Shown piece after piece: positions 37,557 through 48,045 of a stretch of 64,000 bases of DNA (position 1 is the first letter of the stretch; every line of letters starts with the position of its first letter). Both the position numbers and the translations under genes were made by a program. Under the pieces are notes generated by a model. The model saw nothing but the letters and a program-made list of their open reading frames with translations, ran no database searches and was not told the DNA's origin. Source of the stretch: Pterois miles (lineage: Eukaryota > Chordata > Actinopteri > Perciformes > Scorpaenidae); the NCBI GenBank assembly GCA_947000775.1, contig CAMQGK010000637.1, positions 21,692,001 through 21,756,000 of the forward strand. Reading direction: 5' to 3'.

Positions 37557-37860
37557 ATATCCGGGAGACAGCGTTTGTTTATGCCATCACGGCGGCTGGT
37601 GTGACCCATGCCGTGACCCAAGCCTGCAGTATGGGAGACCTCCTGCAGTGTGGCTGTGAGGCGACCAGAAACAGGGCGCCTCCGAGGCCGTCCTCATCCT
37701 CCCCCCTGGGGACGGAGTCAAGTGGGAGTGGGGTGGCTGCGGAGATGATGTGGAGTTTGGTTATGAAAAGTCTAAACAGTTTATGGACGCCAAGAGGAGA
37801 AGGGGCAAGAGTGACATCCGGACGCTCATTGACCTGCATAACAACGAGGCCGGGCGGCTG
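37557..37860 (+). CDS. wnt6: wnt6 coding exon 3, with a one-base frame break
   Basis: The exon follows an AG acceptor at 37555-37556 and ends before GTGAGT at 37861. Its first part reads DIRETAFVYAITAAG, then CSMGDLLQCGCEATRNRAPP and a Ser/Pro-rich linker in one frame. From about 37723 the conserved reading WEWGGCGDDVEFGYEKSK and then DIRTLIDLHNNEAGRL lies in the frame one base earlier. The exon is 304 bp, whereas 305 would be needed to link phase-1 exon 2 to phase-0 exon 4. The break falls near CCCCCC-T-GGGG (37701-37711). Read literally, the spliced message ends at TGA 39158-39160, six bases into exon 4. The coding residues on both sides look intact, so a missing base in a homopolymer is more likely than a decayed gene. 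Confidence 0.92.
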
Positions 37861-39153
37861 GTGAGTTTCAGAATAAATACCTTAGTATGGCTGTGCAGTT
37901 TCTGTTTACATCCTAGTAGTAGTTCTAGTCATACGTTAGATAGATTGAACACAACTGTAATGTGCAACCAAATGTATTTGAACTGCTACTGTGCAGAACG
38001 CAGGAACAATGTTCGAGGTTTTAGCAGCAAAGGTGTTGCTTGTCCTGAGGAATGTTCCATCATTCCACGAACATGCAAAAGAGAAAGACATTGCCCCAAG
38101 CCATATTTGTGTAGTGGCGTAAGCTGATATTCTAACAAGAATCAGGTTTCTGAAACACAAAAACAAGAGCGTGCCACACATTTTGTTTTCAAGCCTCCAA
38201 GGCAGGTAGCTCCTAACGTTTCCACAGCCCTTGTAGAAGTTTAAAGTTCCTCTTTTGTTGGCGATATGGACGCCGAGTGAAGTATGGCCTCGACAACTCT
38301 ACAATGCTACTGAAAGACTGGAGATAAAGTAACAACGTTAATTACGTTCATTTGAAATATAGCTTGGTAAATCTTCCAGATTACTTTTTTTTTTTTGCTG
38401 TCAGTGTTGCGTCTCAGTGTGTGTTGCACCCACTTGCAGAAATGTTGACACGTGCACAACTGAAACTCAGAGTTACAAAGTTCACTTTGGTTGGGGTCAA
38501 AGGCAGGTAGAGAGGAGAGGGGAGGATCATGGGACATGGTCCAATTGTAGCATTAGCGAACAAACCATTTGAACAAAAGGAGAGACCTGCACACAAATGC
38601 CCACGGGCTGAGAAATAAGCGTGCTGTGATGCGTGCAAATGGCTGTTTATGTGCAAGCACGCGTGTGCACTTGTACACACATTTTGCAAGTAAGAGTGTG
38701 TGTGAGTGAGTGGGCAGGTGTGTGTGTGTGATGGGTTAATTATGTGCAGTATAAGTGAATGATCTGTTGTCAAGGCTTGTTAGATGTAGGAAGGCCAGAG
38801 GCAACATGGAGGGAGAGGGGGGTTGGGGAGTTAAATTCCTTCTGAATAGCGTCTGCTTTTATCTTACCTATCTATCAGTGTGTGTGATGTGTGTGTGTGT
38901 GTGTGTGTGTGTGTGAGACCCAGTGGCTTTGTCTGTGATATATCATGAAAACACAACAATAAATTACACCTTTAGGGAACTTGTCATTTAGCCAGAAGCA
39001 GTCCTGCTTCACTTCAAGGAAGTTTTAAAAAGTTTCCTTTGTCCCCTTTTTTTCTGTTTGATCAACCTTCTCTCTTTCTTCTTATTTATCACCCATTTGC
39101 CCTCCTTCACCTCTCTGCTTCCCACCAACCCCTCCACGCTTTCCTCCTCCCAG
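37861..39153 (+). other. wnt6: wnt6 intron 3 (1,293 bp)
   Basis: Donor GTGAGT and a long pyrimidine tract before CCCAG define the intron. Apart from a short GT array (38889-38914) and scattered TGTG-rich sequence near 38690-38730, nothing stands out. Confidence 0.85.
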
Positions 39154-39615
39154 GCGGTGAAGCTCTACATGCGGACAGAGTGCAAGTGCCACGGCCTGTC
39201 AGGGTCGTGCACCTTGCGTACATGCTGGAAAAAGATGCCTCATTTCCGTGAGGTGGGTGACCGCCTGCTGGAGCGCTTCAATGGCGCCTCCAAGGTGATG
39301 GGTGGCAACGATGGCAAGACCCTGATCCCTGTTGGCCAGAACATTAAGCCACCAGATAAGCAGGATCTCATCTACTCGGATGAGTCGCCCGATTTCTGCC
39401 TCGCAAATCGGAAAACTGGGTCACTGGGGACACGTGGGCGTATGTGCAACAGCACAGCCATGGACATCAGCGGCTGCGACCTGCTGTGCTGCGAGCGCGG
39501 CTACCGGGAGGAAACAGTGGTGTTAGAGGAGAACTGTCTGTGTCGTTTCCACTGGTGTTGTGTGGTCCAGTGCAAGAAGTGCTTGGTGCGGAAAGAACTT
39601 AGTCTCTGTCACTGA
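39154..39615 (+). CDS. wnt6: wnt6 coding exon 4 (palmitoleoylation site and C-terminal cysteine domain)
   Basis: The exon begins after a pyrimidine-rich tract ending CCTCCCAG (acceptor AG 39152-39153) and stops at TGA 39613-39615; it adds 153 residues. It opens AVKLYMRTECKCHGLSGSC. The first Ser in CHGLSGSC is the family's acyl (palmitoleate) acceptor, placed on the thumb loop that binds Frizzled. It is followed by LRTCWKKMP, FREVGDRLLERF, and the C-terminal cysteine-rich domain with CNST (second N-glycosylation sequon), CDLLCCERGY, CLCRFHWCCVVQCKKC and RKELSLCH. The Met in GRMCNS occupies a position that is usually Thr or Ala in the Wnt6 sequences I recall. All other key residues are present. 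Confidence 0.97.
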   Translation, partial: AVKLYMRTECKCHGLSGSCTLRTCWKKMPHFREVGDRLLERFNGASKVMGGNDGKTLIPVGQNIKPPDKQDLIYSDESPDFCLANRKTGSLGTRGRMCNSTAMDISGCDLLCCERGYREETVVLEENCLCRFHWCCVVQCKKCLVRKELSLCH

Positions 39616-41120
39616 TGAACTGAGGTAGACAACACCCAGTATGACTCGGTTGATTATAATTACTTCTGTTTCATTTTGAGGTTTTTGTTTTACTTTGGCG
39701 AGTGTGAAAGAAGGATAGGTTTTGGATTTTCATGGTCATCCTTTTAGTTTCCATTTTTGCACCAGCCACATTCAGATAATACCCCAAAAATGTTTAATTT
39801 CAGGTAGTTTTTGATCCCAGTTCTGACTCTTTTGTTTCCCAGGAATTTTGACAGATATAAGAGGTGCTGGCCAAGGTTCAAAAGGTACATGCAACCACGT
39901 GGAAATAATAATAAGGGGACTTAAAGAAGTCATATAGAGAAATGTTTCTCACTGAACTACCTATTTTTCTTTTTCTTGTATATGAAAAAGGACCAAAGAA
40001 TGTGACAATTTGTATTTTCCATCTTTCCTGGTATAACTTCCACTTCAACAGCAGAGCTTGATGTTGACTGCCATCTAAAACCAAAGAGTTTCTGACGTCA
40101 CCTTGTGCTGATGCACCTGGTTCGGTAATGGAGGCTCCTCAAATGACCATTCGCTAAGACCCCGACCCCTTAATTAATTCCTGTTGCTACCTCTGTCCAG
40201 CTTCCCATTCTCACTTGATACAGTTTGCAATAACAGTGCAAGATTCTTATTAAAGAAGATCAATTATGCTTTTGTGCTTTCCCCCTTTCCTTTAGTATGT
40301 TGTATACTGTACTTTTTTGTAGTGCAAGGTCTGCAAAGTCCATTTATTTAACATTATGTTCAAGTAAAAACCCAAAATACAAGTATCTATCTAAAAATAA
40401 GCACAATAGATCCTCTTTAATTTTTGCAACAATGGGTTGAACTGTGAGTCCTTGACTTCAGACAGAGGTGGACAAAACAAGCTTCAGTTTTGCCAGGTGA
40501 AGTTACAACTGTCACTGGCAGCTTTTATTCGCTGTAGCTGATGAGCTGGTTGAAAGCGCAGTCACCGACCGACTTGCTTGACAGACCTGCCATGCCCTGT
40601 TAGGGTTTCTAAGCTATGATTGGACGGTTTTCTCTTAGTAGGAGGGGTTTAGCAAACGATTGATTGTAGAAATTGGCTGCTAATCAAGAAAGGCCATCAG
40701 ATCTGTAGGATCAATAAGGATCTCACCACCAATATTAGCAGTAATCGGAGCATCTTTACATTTTATTCCAAATGTTTAAAAATGTTGATATATATCTGTC
40801 TCTCAGTTACAGTAACTGTAGCTTTTAAAGGAATATCACGCACCAAATACAAAAAGATGCTGGTCTTGACTTTTTTTTTTTCTGCTACTGCGTCAAACAT
40901 ATTCAAAAAAGGGAACTGGTATCACATTATCATATTTGAAGAATGCTAGCTGTCAACACCATGTTTTGCAGGTGTGGACTTGGCCTGCCAGCAAAGACTG
41001 TTATTTATATAAAGATATGATGACAAGACTACTCACTTCCATCTCTCTCAGAAGCACTTTGGCTGCCGTGGACTTCCTCAATAGCTTGGCAATAAAACCT
41101 TTTTGCGGTCGTCTGTTTCT
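39616..41120 (+). other. wnt6: Probable wnt6 3' UTR with candidate poly(A) signals
   Basis: No conserved coding sequence follows the wnt6 stop codon. ATTAAA occurs near 40249-40254, and a canonical AATAAA occurs at 41091-41096 with T-rich and GT-rich sequence after it. Further AATAAA motifs lie at 41927-41932 and at 43412-43417, the last followed by a GT-rich tract, so the 3' UTR could be longer. The part from about 40249 to 40370 resembles a dispersed repeat also present near 28327 in intron 2. The true end needs RNA evidence. Confidence 0.4.
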
Positions 41121-41257
41121 ATTAAACCAAAAGAGCAACCTTTGACATTGTTTGGTATCGAGAAAATGTATATAATGTATTTTCTGTTATGATATACAGG
41201 GCTAATGTAATAATGCACTTTGGATGTTAGCTTTCGTTTGATACTGTATTTGCATGT

Positions 41258-41263
<6 letters not shown>

Positions 41264-41317
<54 letters not shown>
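41264..41317. repeat. Compound (TG)n(AG)n microsatellite
   Basis: TG array joined directly to an AG array of about 14 units; it lies just after the candidate wnt6 poly(A) signal. Confidence 0.92.
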
Positions 41318-41320
<3 letters not shown>

Positions 41321-41934
41321 TGTTGAGTATGTGTTTGTACAGTTTGGCCAGTTATCACCGTATCCTTCAGTTGACAGCACCTGTTATAGGCCTATATCTT
41401 TAAGTTGCTGTCTGATGTTAAACTGCATAATGTTGGTTATTGAAAGCACACTGCTCTTTGACCCTCTGTCTCTGTGTGAGGCAGACAGGATCTTTTATTT
41501 GTTCGTTTTCAGAGGAAGTACAGTATGTTTCCCATAAACCTGTCGTCTCATTTACACTTACATTTTATTACCAGACAATGTGCAGTAAGTATGCTGAACT
41601 ATGATAATACATTGCCTCCACTTGTTCTGTTCTCTTAGTGTTCAGGTATTGTTGGAGCTTTTCCTACGCTCAATAATTTACAATCTTGTTTTTGTCTCAG
41701 AGTTGGTGATGTTTGTGTTTCATGATTCAGATACATAGTATGACAGCTTTTTGATGGCTGTAATGTGGGAAATTTCTCCCAAGCCCTTTATATTTATAAC
41801 AAATGTGTGAGCTTTGTTTAGTGATTTTTCAACTAGAGCAGCATCATTTTATTTCCAAAGTAAAAAAAAAAACACTGATATATATGGTAAAGTACATTTT
41901 CAGTGACAGCAGTTATCTTTACACCGAATAAACC

Positions 41935-42190
41935 GCAATAATTATATTGTTCTGCGGCAGGCAGGCATATTCATGTATTTGAGGTGGAAAGAAATTCTTC
42001 TGTAACACAGGTCAACACGCTACACGTTTACTGATCGACTGTGGGTACTCCCTGGCCACTAATAGTTAAACTTTACCCAACTTTGGCTGCACTTTGCTGT
42101 AGAATCAAATGGCCACCACAGGTTTTCGTAGATATTGCACGACAATTTGCCGCACACTGCTCTGGTGTGAATTTGGCATCACATTTACTA
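41935..42190. repeat. MITE D, second copy
   Basis: It matches the MITE in wnt6 intron 2 (25735-26343), including TATTCATGTATTTGAGG, GACTGTGGGTACTCCCTGGC and the right end GTGTGAATTTGGCAT. This copy lacks the 369-bp insert, which confirms that the insert is secondary. Its left terminal repeat is degraded. Confidence 0.55.
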
Positions 42191-42601
42191 TAATCAGATT
42201 GTTTTTGAAATATTCCTCAAGAGCATTTTAGGTAGAAATCCATTTTAACCTCAAATCTATTTGTATGAACAAGGCCCCAACGTTTCATATTTTGCAGTTG
42301 CGAGACATATAGTCAGAATTAGGATGAGAGTATTTCTGTGAAAAACACAAATACTAAATACCGTATATTTCATACTATAAGGCGCATTAAGCAAAACAAA
42401 ATGGTCAGATAAGTCAAACGTTATTCAGTTCATTTAATAACTTCAATAACTCTCAACATTTTTCAGTTGTAACACATGAAATACAAAACAATACATTCAC
42501 TTTTCAGTTTATTCCTCTTCCACAAATCAAATCCTTCATCATCAGTGTCAGAGTTAAACAGTTGGGCAATTTTAAATGCGTCTTATAGTGTGAAAAATAC
42601 A

Positions 42602-42663
42602 GTGTATATATATATATATACACACACACATATATATACATATATATTATATATATGTAAATA

Positions 42664-42698
<35 letters not shown>

Positions 42699-42756
42699 TA
42701 TATGCATATATACACGTATATATATATTATATATATGTATATATTTATACACACAC
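42602..42756. repeat. (TA)n/(CA)n AT-rich compound array
   Basis: Alternating TATATA, CACACA and TGTGTG blocks over 155 bp with internal inverted repeats such as ATATATTATATATATGTA. Confidence 0.9.
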
Positions 42757-43696
42757 AATATTAGAATGAAACAAAAAAAGCCCTCTCACACAGAAAGGTA
42801 ATCACGATGCCTTGCTTTTCGTTGTGTTAATGAACAGTAAGGCATCATGATGGCTGTCAGAAAAAATGGGACTTCAGTTGATATGATGTTTTTGGCTGAT
42901 GTTACAAATTATAATTTATAGCTGTTACTTCTGTAACTCCCCTTTAATAGAAAAATGACTCAAGACGAAGTCAGATTTACCGTGCTGTCAGATTGTCTCT
43001 TTGTTTATCTGATCTGTCGAGTGACGTGAACCTAAGGCCATTTCAGTATCTGCATATGTAAAATTAAGCACGTTCCAAGTCCTTGTGGATAATATTCTGA
43101 GCAGATTTGGTAGAAAACAGCAAAGGAGCAAATGGAAGGATCAAATAAAGACATTTTTACCAAAATGGAAATAAACATTTCAGAGACAACTACATAATAT
43201 TACCCATCTTTGGCCAACTATTGTTTGTGTCAAACAACTTAACATAGATTTTTTTTTTTTTATCTATTTAAAGAAATTTTGTCATGTTCGCTTCACATTT
43301 CATTATGCTCTTCATTTGTTGTATTCATCAGAAAGCATTTCATATCTGGATGTTATGTTGCATTTTCATTTAGCATAAAAATACCGTGTGAGACCTTCAA
43401 AACACTATTCAAATAAAATGTAAAATGTTCATGTTTTTATTTAATCTCATTCTTTCCATGTGCATTATTGAGGTCATATGATGCGTGAGTTGATGAGACA
43501 CTTATTGTAAGGTTTTGAGGTGGTGGACCATTGCCACCAGGATGAAAACCACAAGTTTGTTTGCTAGCAGAGGTCAGTATGGTTCACAATGCCCATAAGG
43601 CAGAAACATGCTGCCTTGATCTGTGCAATCCCGTCTGCTGAAACATCTAAAAAAAAAAAAGCATATATGGACCTGCAGGTGGCTAGGAAGACATAG

Positions 43697-44365
43697 ATGT
43701 ATGTTGTCCATTTTGCTGAGATAATTGCAGGTAAACTAGGTGCATTTTACTGTCTATTGTACACTGTTATCGTAACCAACCCAAAGCAGCACATCACTCC
43801 ACTGTTGATATCCCTCCACTGGCTCCCAGTTGCAGCTTGCATCAAATTCAAAACTCTGTTGCTTGTTTACAAAAACAGCAACAAAAACAGCTTCCGCCTA
43901 CCTGAACTCCCTCCCAGGTCTACACTCCCTCCCGCCTACTATGCTCGGCCAATGAAGGGAGCCTGGTGCTCCCATCAAAACAGGGCCCTAAATCACTAAC
44001 TAGACTCCTGCTCTGTTTAAGAAAAAGCTAAAAACCCAGCTCTTTCATGAACACCTCAGCACCTAATGACATTGATGCTCTTGATGATGTTGATAATGAT
44101 GATATTGAGGATGTTGCTGATGTTGATCAGGATATTCATGATGATGAAGACATTGATGGCATTGTTGATCATATTTATGATCATGACAACAACAACAAAA
44201 AGCATCTATACACCCTATGCATTGCATCTCTTGGCACCTGGGTTCGATCAGACTGGAAGCTGTTGGCTCATAATCATGTTCCTTCCTATCTAGATTCTAG
44301 CTTGTGTTGGTCAGACTCTCAGACATACGTTGCTTGGACAAAAGCGTATGCTTAATGAAATTTTA
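43697..44365 (+). mobile_element. 5'-truncated LINE (L2/Rex-like) remnant
   Basis: This is a dead fragment of a reverse transcriptase C-terminus. The translation shows HITPLLISLHWLPVAACIKF and LLLVYK, a hallmark of fish L2/Rex-type LINEs. After a frame change it shows PALFKKKLKTQLFHEH. The 3' end carries TTGCTTGGACAAAAGCGTAT and GCTTAATGAAAT, resembling the tail of such LINEs. A GAT/GTT-rich trinucleotide stretch (about 44066-44170) interrupts it and creates a short Asp-rich open frame that is not a gene. Catalytic reverse-transcriptase motifs are absent. Confidence 0.75.
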
Positions 44366-45876
44366 GATTGTAGAGCTTAGTAGCTATGCTCTGATTACTG
44401 TAAAAAGCAGTAAAAGGCACTGATGTTAAGGAATCGGCTCATGGCTCTGCTTCAGCTGTGCGAGAGCCTGTGAACGGCTGACCAAAACTTTTGACACGTT
44501 TGACGGCCGGTTGGGAAGAGTTAATCGGTCCTCTGTCCCCCCTGTACACCACCCAGCAAACAACGCTCAACCAAATCCTGTACAACTTCAAAAATTAATC
44601 TTGCAGCTCAAAATTCTGGCCAAGTAGTGCTTTTCCCCACCTGGCATATATACCTGTGGTCTATACCAACAATGAAGGGCACATACCTGCTCCCACAGTC
44701 AATTTAACTTAAAGTACAATATAGCCTAAATATTTACATATAAATACAACATACAAATGAATATTACATAATACAGATTAAATAATATGCATGGTAAGTG
44801 GATAAATGGAATAAATATCAAATGAAAGTCAACTTAACAAGCAAACTCCTCCACCCCACTCCCCTCTCTCTTCCCTGGCACTTGGTTCAGCCTAACTAGC
44901 TAAGTGAAATCAGCTGGAAACCTGTGGCTGCAGTTTCAGGTGTGATCGCTGAAAACACTCCCGTGGAAGGTCGGCCTCAAAGACAGAGTTCTTAGAGGAG
45001 TTCCCCGAAATAAAAGCACAAGATAATAACCTGAACTTCCTGTATTAGTCTGATTTGTTGACCCCAGTTAATTGGCATGTGTGTGTCTTAGTGAGGGGGA
45101 CGTTTTGCACCTCCCTCACACTCATTTTGCTAATTTAATAGTGTTGAATTTTGCAGTATATTTGGACATATTAATTATTTGAACCATACAATGTGCAATA
45201 ACTGTATCAACATATTTTGTAGGCCAATAGAATATTTTATCTCTCTCTTTATCTCTTTATCTCTTCTATCACTTGTGTTGTGTAAGTGTAGGTGTCAGTT
45301 CGAACTTAAATATGGCTTTGAGCCCAACCTTGACGGAAATATGCCACATCAAACCTCTCATATAAACACTATATCCTGCAGGGAGGAGCAGCACAAAACT
45401 GAGATTTCAACCTGCCAAAATTAATGGAAACATTAAACATTTACAGACTAATTTACTGTAATAACATCTTATATCACTTTTTCCTTCCGCAGTTCTTCCA
45501 GACATTGTCTGAGTGTGTAATTTATTTCATAAAGGCAGAGAGGTTTTCACTGCAGTGATGATTATCACCGAACTAGGTCCTTTCTGCACCTCCGCCTTGA
45601 TTGGATTCTTTTTGCCACTCAGCAAAAAGAAATGTTGTTTTGAGGTATTTATACTGCAGAAATGAAAAGACAAGGAGGAGAGAAAAAAAAAAAAAACAAG
45701 AAAAGTGGGCCTGTATTAGTCTGAGCGTACAAGTTGACACAAGTTCATATTTTCCTGGAATTTGTTGCATGGTGGTGCAGCAGAGTCGGGCCAGCATTGT
45801 GTTTAAGACATGGAGAGGTAGGCCAAAGAAGAGGAAAATGACATGGGGCACTTGTCTCCTCCTGTCTCCCCTTGCT

Positions 45877-46020
45877 CATCTCCTCTCCTCTCCTCTCCTC
45901 TCCCTTCATCTCTTCTATTCTCCTCTCCTATCCTCTCTATACCTGTCCTCCTTGTTCCTTTCATTTCATTTCATTTCATTTTCTCTCCTCTGCTTTCCTC
46001 TGCTCTCCTCTCCTTTCCTT
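45877..46020. repeat. CTCCT/TCATT pyrimidine-rich array
   Basis: Many CTCCT units followed by four TTTCA-type units; one strand is almost pure pyrimidine, so the long Ser/Leu frame here is low-complexity. Confidence 0.9.
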
Positions 46021-46168
46021 CTGTCCTTAAGCTGTGCAGGCATTCAGTGCTGCATGGGCAAAGCCAGAGAAAATAGACAAGTGAGAAGATAGATTTATTA
46101 GAGCATTGGTATAAATCTGGTAGTCTGTCAACATCTGTGTGCATGTGGCTGCATGCGTCTGTCAGTCA

Positions 46169-46199
<31 letters not shown>

Positions 46200-46208
46200 T
46201 GTGTGTGC
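46169..46208. repeat. (GT)n microsatellite
   Basis: GT array with a single GGGT interruption; a short CA-rich stretch follows at 46336-46360. Confidence 0.92.
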
Positions 46209-47269
46209 GCGAGTGCACGGCCAGGTTAGCGTGGGCATATTTTTCCATGTGTCCCTCTGAGAAAGAAAGAGTGCCTGGGGAACACAACATCGTCCCTATT
46301 AGAGATGAGTTTTGTCTCCACTGTTAAGTGCATACACACACACGCACACACACACACACTTGTATAAACGCAACCTCCCACAAAGCATTAATGAAGGGTT
46401 GCCACTGTAAATGGATCTATACGCTGCAGACAGTCATTTCCGTAGATCAGTCAGATAAGTAGAGTCCTCCTATTTCTTATCTATCTCCTACAGTGGAGTC
46501 TAGGTGGTCTGCTGCTTTTATTTACCATGCATTTCCTGCAAATGTATGTGTGTGTTCGCTTGCAGAAAAACAAGGATCATGGATTGGAGGGATGAAATTA
46601 TATAGAAATGAGAAATGAGTGGGCCAGCGTGTAGGGAAATGAGCGCCAAAGGAGGGAAAGTTATTAATGAATATAGGAAAAGGGAAAGGCGGGAAAGACT
46701 GAGAGATACAGTAGATAACGAGAGAGAAAGAGACACAGAGGGAGAACTTAGAGGTAACCCGACACTATAATGCTCATCCATTTGTGTGAACTCCTCCAAT
46801 TCTCCATCAATCTAGCAGTGAGATGTTGCTTACACAAAGGGCACATCATGAGATCAACTCTGTGTGGGGTTTCATCTGATACCAGTGACTGTAATTATAG
46901 GAGTGGGAGACACATGCACACACACACATGTTTAATACAAACCGTGAAATTAAGCAATCTTGCTTCTTTTACATTTGAAATATGCACTAAAAGTATAATT
47001 TATCATGCTTTTAAGATAGAGACACGCACATTCTCACATTTGCACAAATCCGCATGAACACCCGTGACCTCCACTTTGGCTCAGTGTGTTTGGAGGAGAC
47101 AGTGATCTTTATGAGTTAATGCAGGCCCTGGAGGTGATGGCTCAGCCGCTGCCTAACTTCTATGGGCCACCCAACTAGGCTGCTAGTGCGAAGAGATTTA
47201 ATAGTCTACTTTGTGCATGACATTGCATCTCCGGCTTTTAGGCACAGCTTGCCTCAGGAGGGACACTTA

Positions 47270-47510
47270 AAGGGTAACTTCGATATTTTTCAACCTTATT
47301 TTCCTGTTTTTGTGTCTGACTAATTGGACAGCACTTTTTGTATTGAGGGAGAATGTTACAGCTGCTAAATGAGCTGTAATGTAATCATTTGGGGCAACCT
47401 GGCACTGTCAGTTTACATCCACTAAAAGTGCTTTATTTTTGCAACTGACAGGCTCAGATTGTTATCAGAAATGTCAGACAACATTATGAAAAGGACCCTC
47501 AAGTATATAT
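47270..47510 (+). repeat. Dispersed fish repeat fragment
   Basis: CAACCTTATTTTCCTGTTTT, TACATCCACTAAAAGTGCTT and GACAGGCTCAGATTGTTATC match a repeat I recognise from teleost genomes. No ends or coding capacity were identified. Confidence 0.4.
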
Positions 47511-47784
47511 GAGAGATGATTTCATAGATAAGTTACTGTATAAGCATGGACTGCATATCTAGGAGCATATTAGTGTATGGCGTGATCCCTTTCTGTCATA
47601 GCAGCTAGATGATCACTGACAATGTCCTGGAAAATGATCTCTAGAAAAGAGTATGTTTTTTTCTAGTTTCTACTTTTAGAGGACCATTTTTACCCGGATA
47701 CATTTTTTGTGTAAACAGTTTTGTTGTTATGTTGTTTAAATGTATGGCTTTTTTCTAGTTTTCCATAAATCAGTCAGTCAAAGA

Positions 47785-48045
47785 AGCATTTATTCATTGG
47801 AAGAACCAATTTTAGGACCCACAAAGAACTGTTTTGAAACAGGGTCTTTACAGAACCAGTTTTCTTTAAGTTATTAAAAAAAAAAAAAAAAACAGAAATA
47901 GTGCCTCAAAGAGCCATTATTTGACAGCTCTGTGAGGCACCTTTGTAGGTTTTCTTTGAAGAACCAAGGGTCTGAATGGGTCTTTGTAGAACCGGATATG
48001 GTTCTGCTATGGCATCACTCTGAAGAACCATTTTCGGGTCCAGTG
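47785..48045. repeat. GAAGAACC-type repeat block
   Basis: The words GGAAGAACCAATTT, ACAGAACCAG, GAAGAACCAAGGG, TAGAACCGG and GAAGAACCATTTT recur through 260 bp, together with TTTGAAGAACC-like palindromic contexts. A poly(A) run of 18 (47876-47893) sits inside. This is a known style of degenerate fish repeat. Confidence 0.5.

Larger units (their letters stand above)
12457..39615 (+). other. wnt6: wnt6 gene, coding span (4 coding exons, one apparent frameshift)
   Basis: This is the complete coding span of a Wnt6 ligand, a secreted cysteine-rich glycoprotein that is palmitoleoylated in the ER and signals through Frizzled/LRP receptors. The exons join as 12457-12536, 24593-24813, 37557-37860 and 39154-39615, all with GT-AG introns (phases 2, 1, 0). 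With the one-base discrepancy in exon 3 set aside, the product is about 355 residues; from memory human WNT6 is about 365. Assignment to Wnt6 rather than another Wnt rests on the LWWAVGSPLVMDP start of the mature protein, the WEWGGCGDDV block, the end RKELSLCH, and the wnt10a neighbour. Teleosts can carry two wnt6 copies (a and b), and I cannot tell which this is. The two ~12 kb introns are much larger than the coding sequence and are filled with repeats. Confidence 0.95.

Noticed and set aside
37601..37864. An 87-codon open frame across exon 3 as an alternative wnt6 C-terminus
   Set aside because: After the linker it departs from all Wnt conservation, and the other frame carries the conserved blocks, so it is the wrong frame after the break.
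37557..39615. wnt6 as a decayed pseudogene
   Set aside because: It keeps its introns, its splice signals and every key residue outside one homopolymer-adjacent base; a pseudogene with only this lesion would have to be very young.
44047..44355. Asp-rich 102-codon protein
   Set aside because: It is the translation of a GAT triplet stretch within a LINE remnant.
45601..46092. A 163-codon + strand open frame
   Set aside because: Its second half is Ser/Leu low-complexity from the CTCCT array, and the first half shows no recognisable family.
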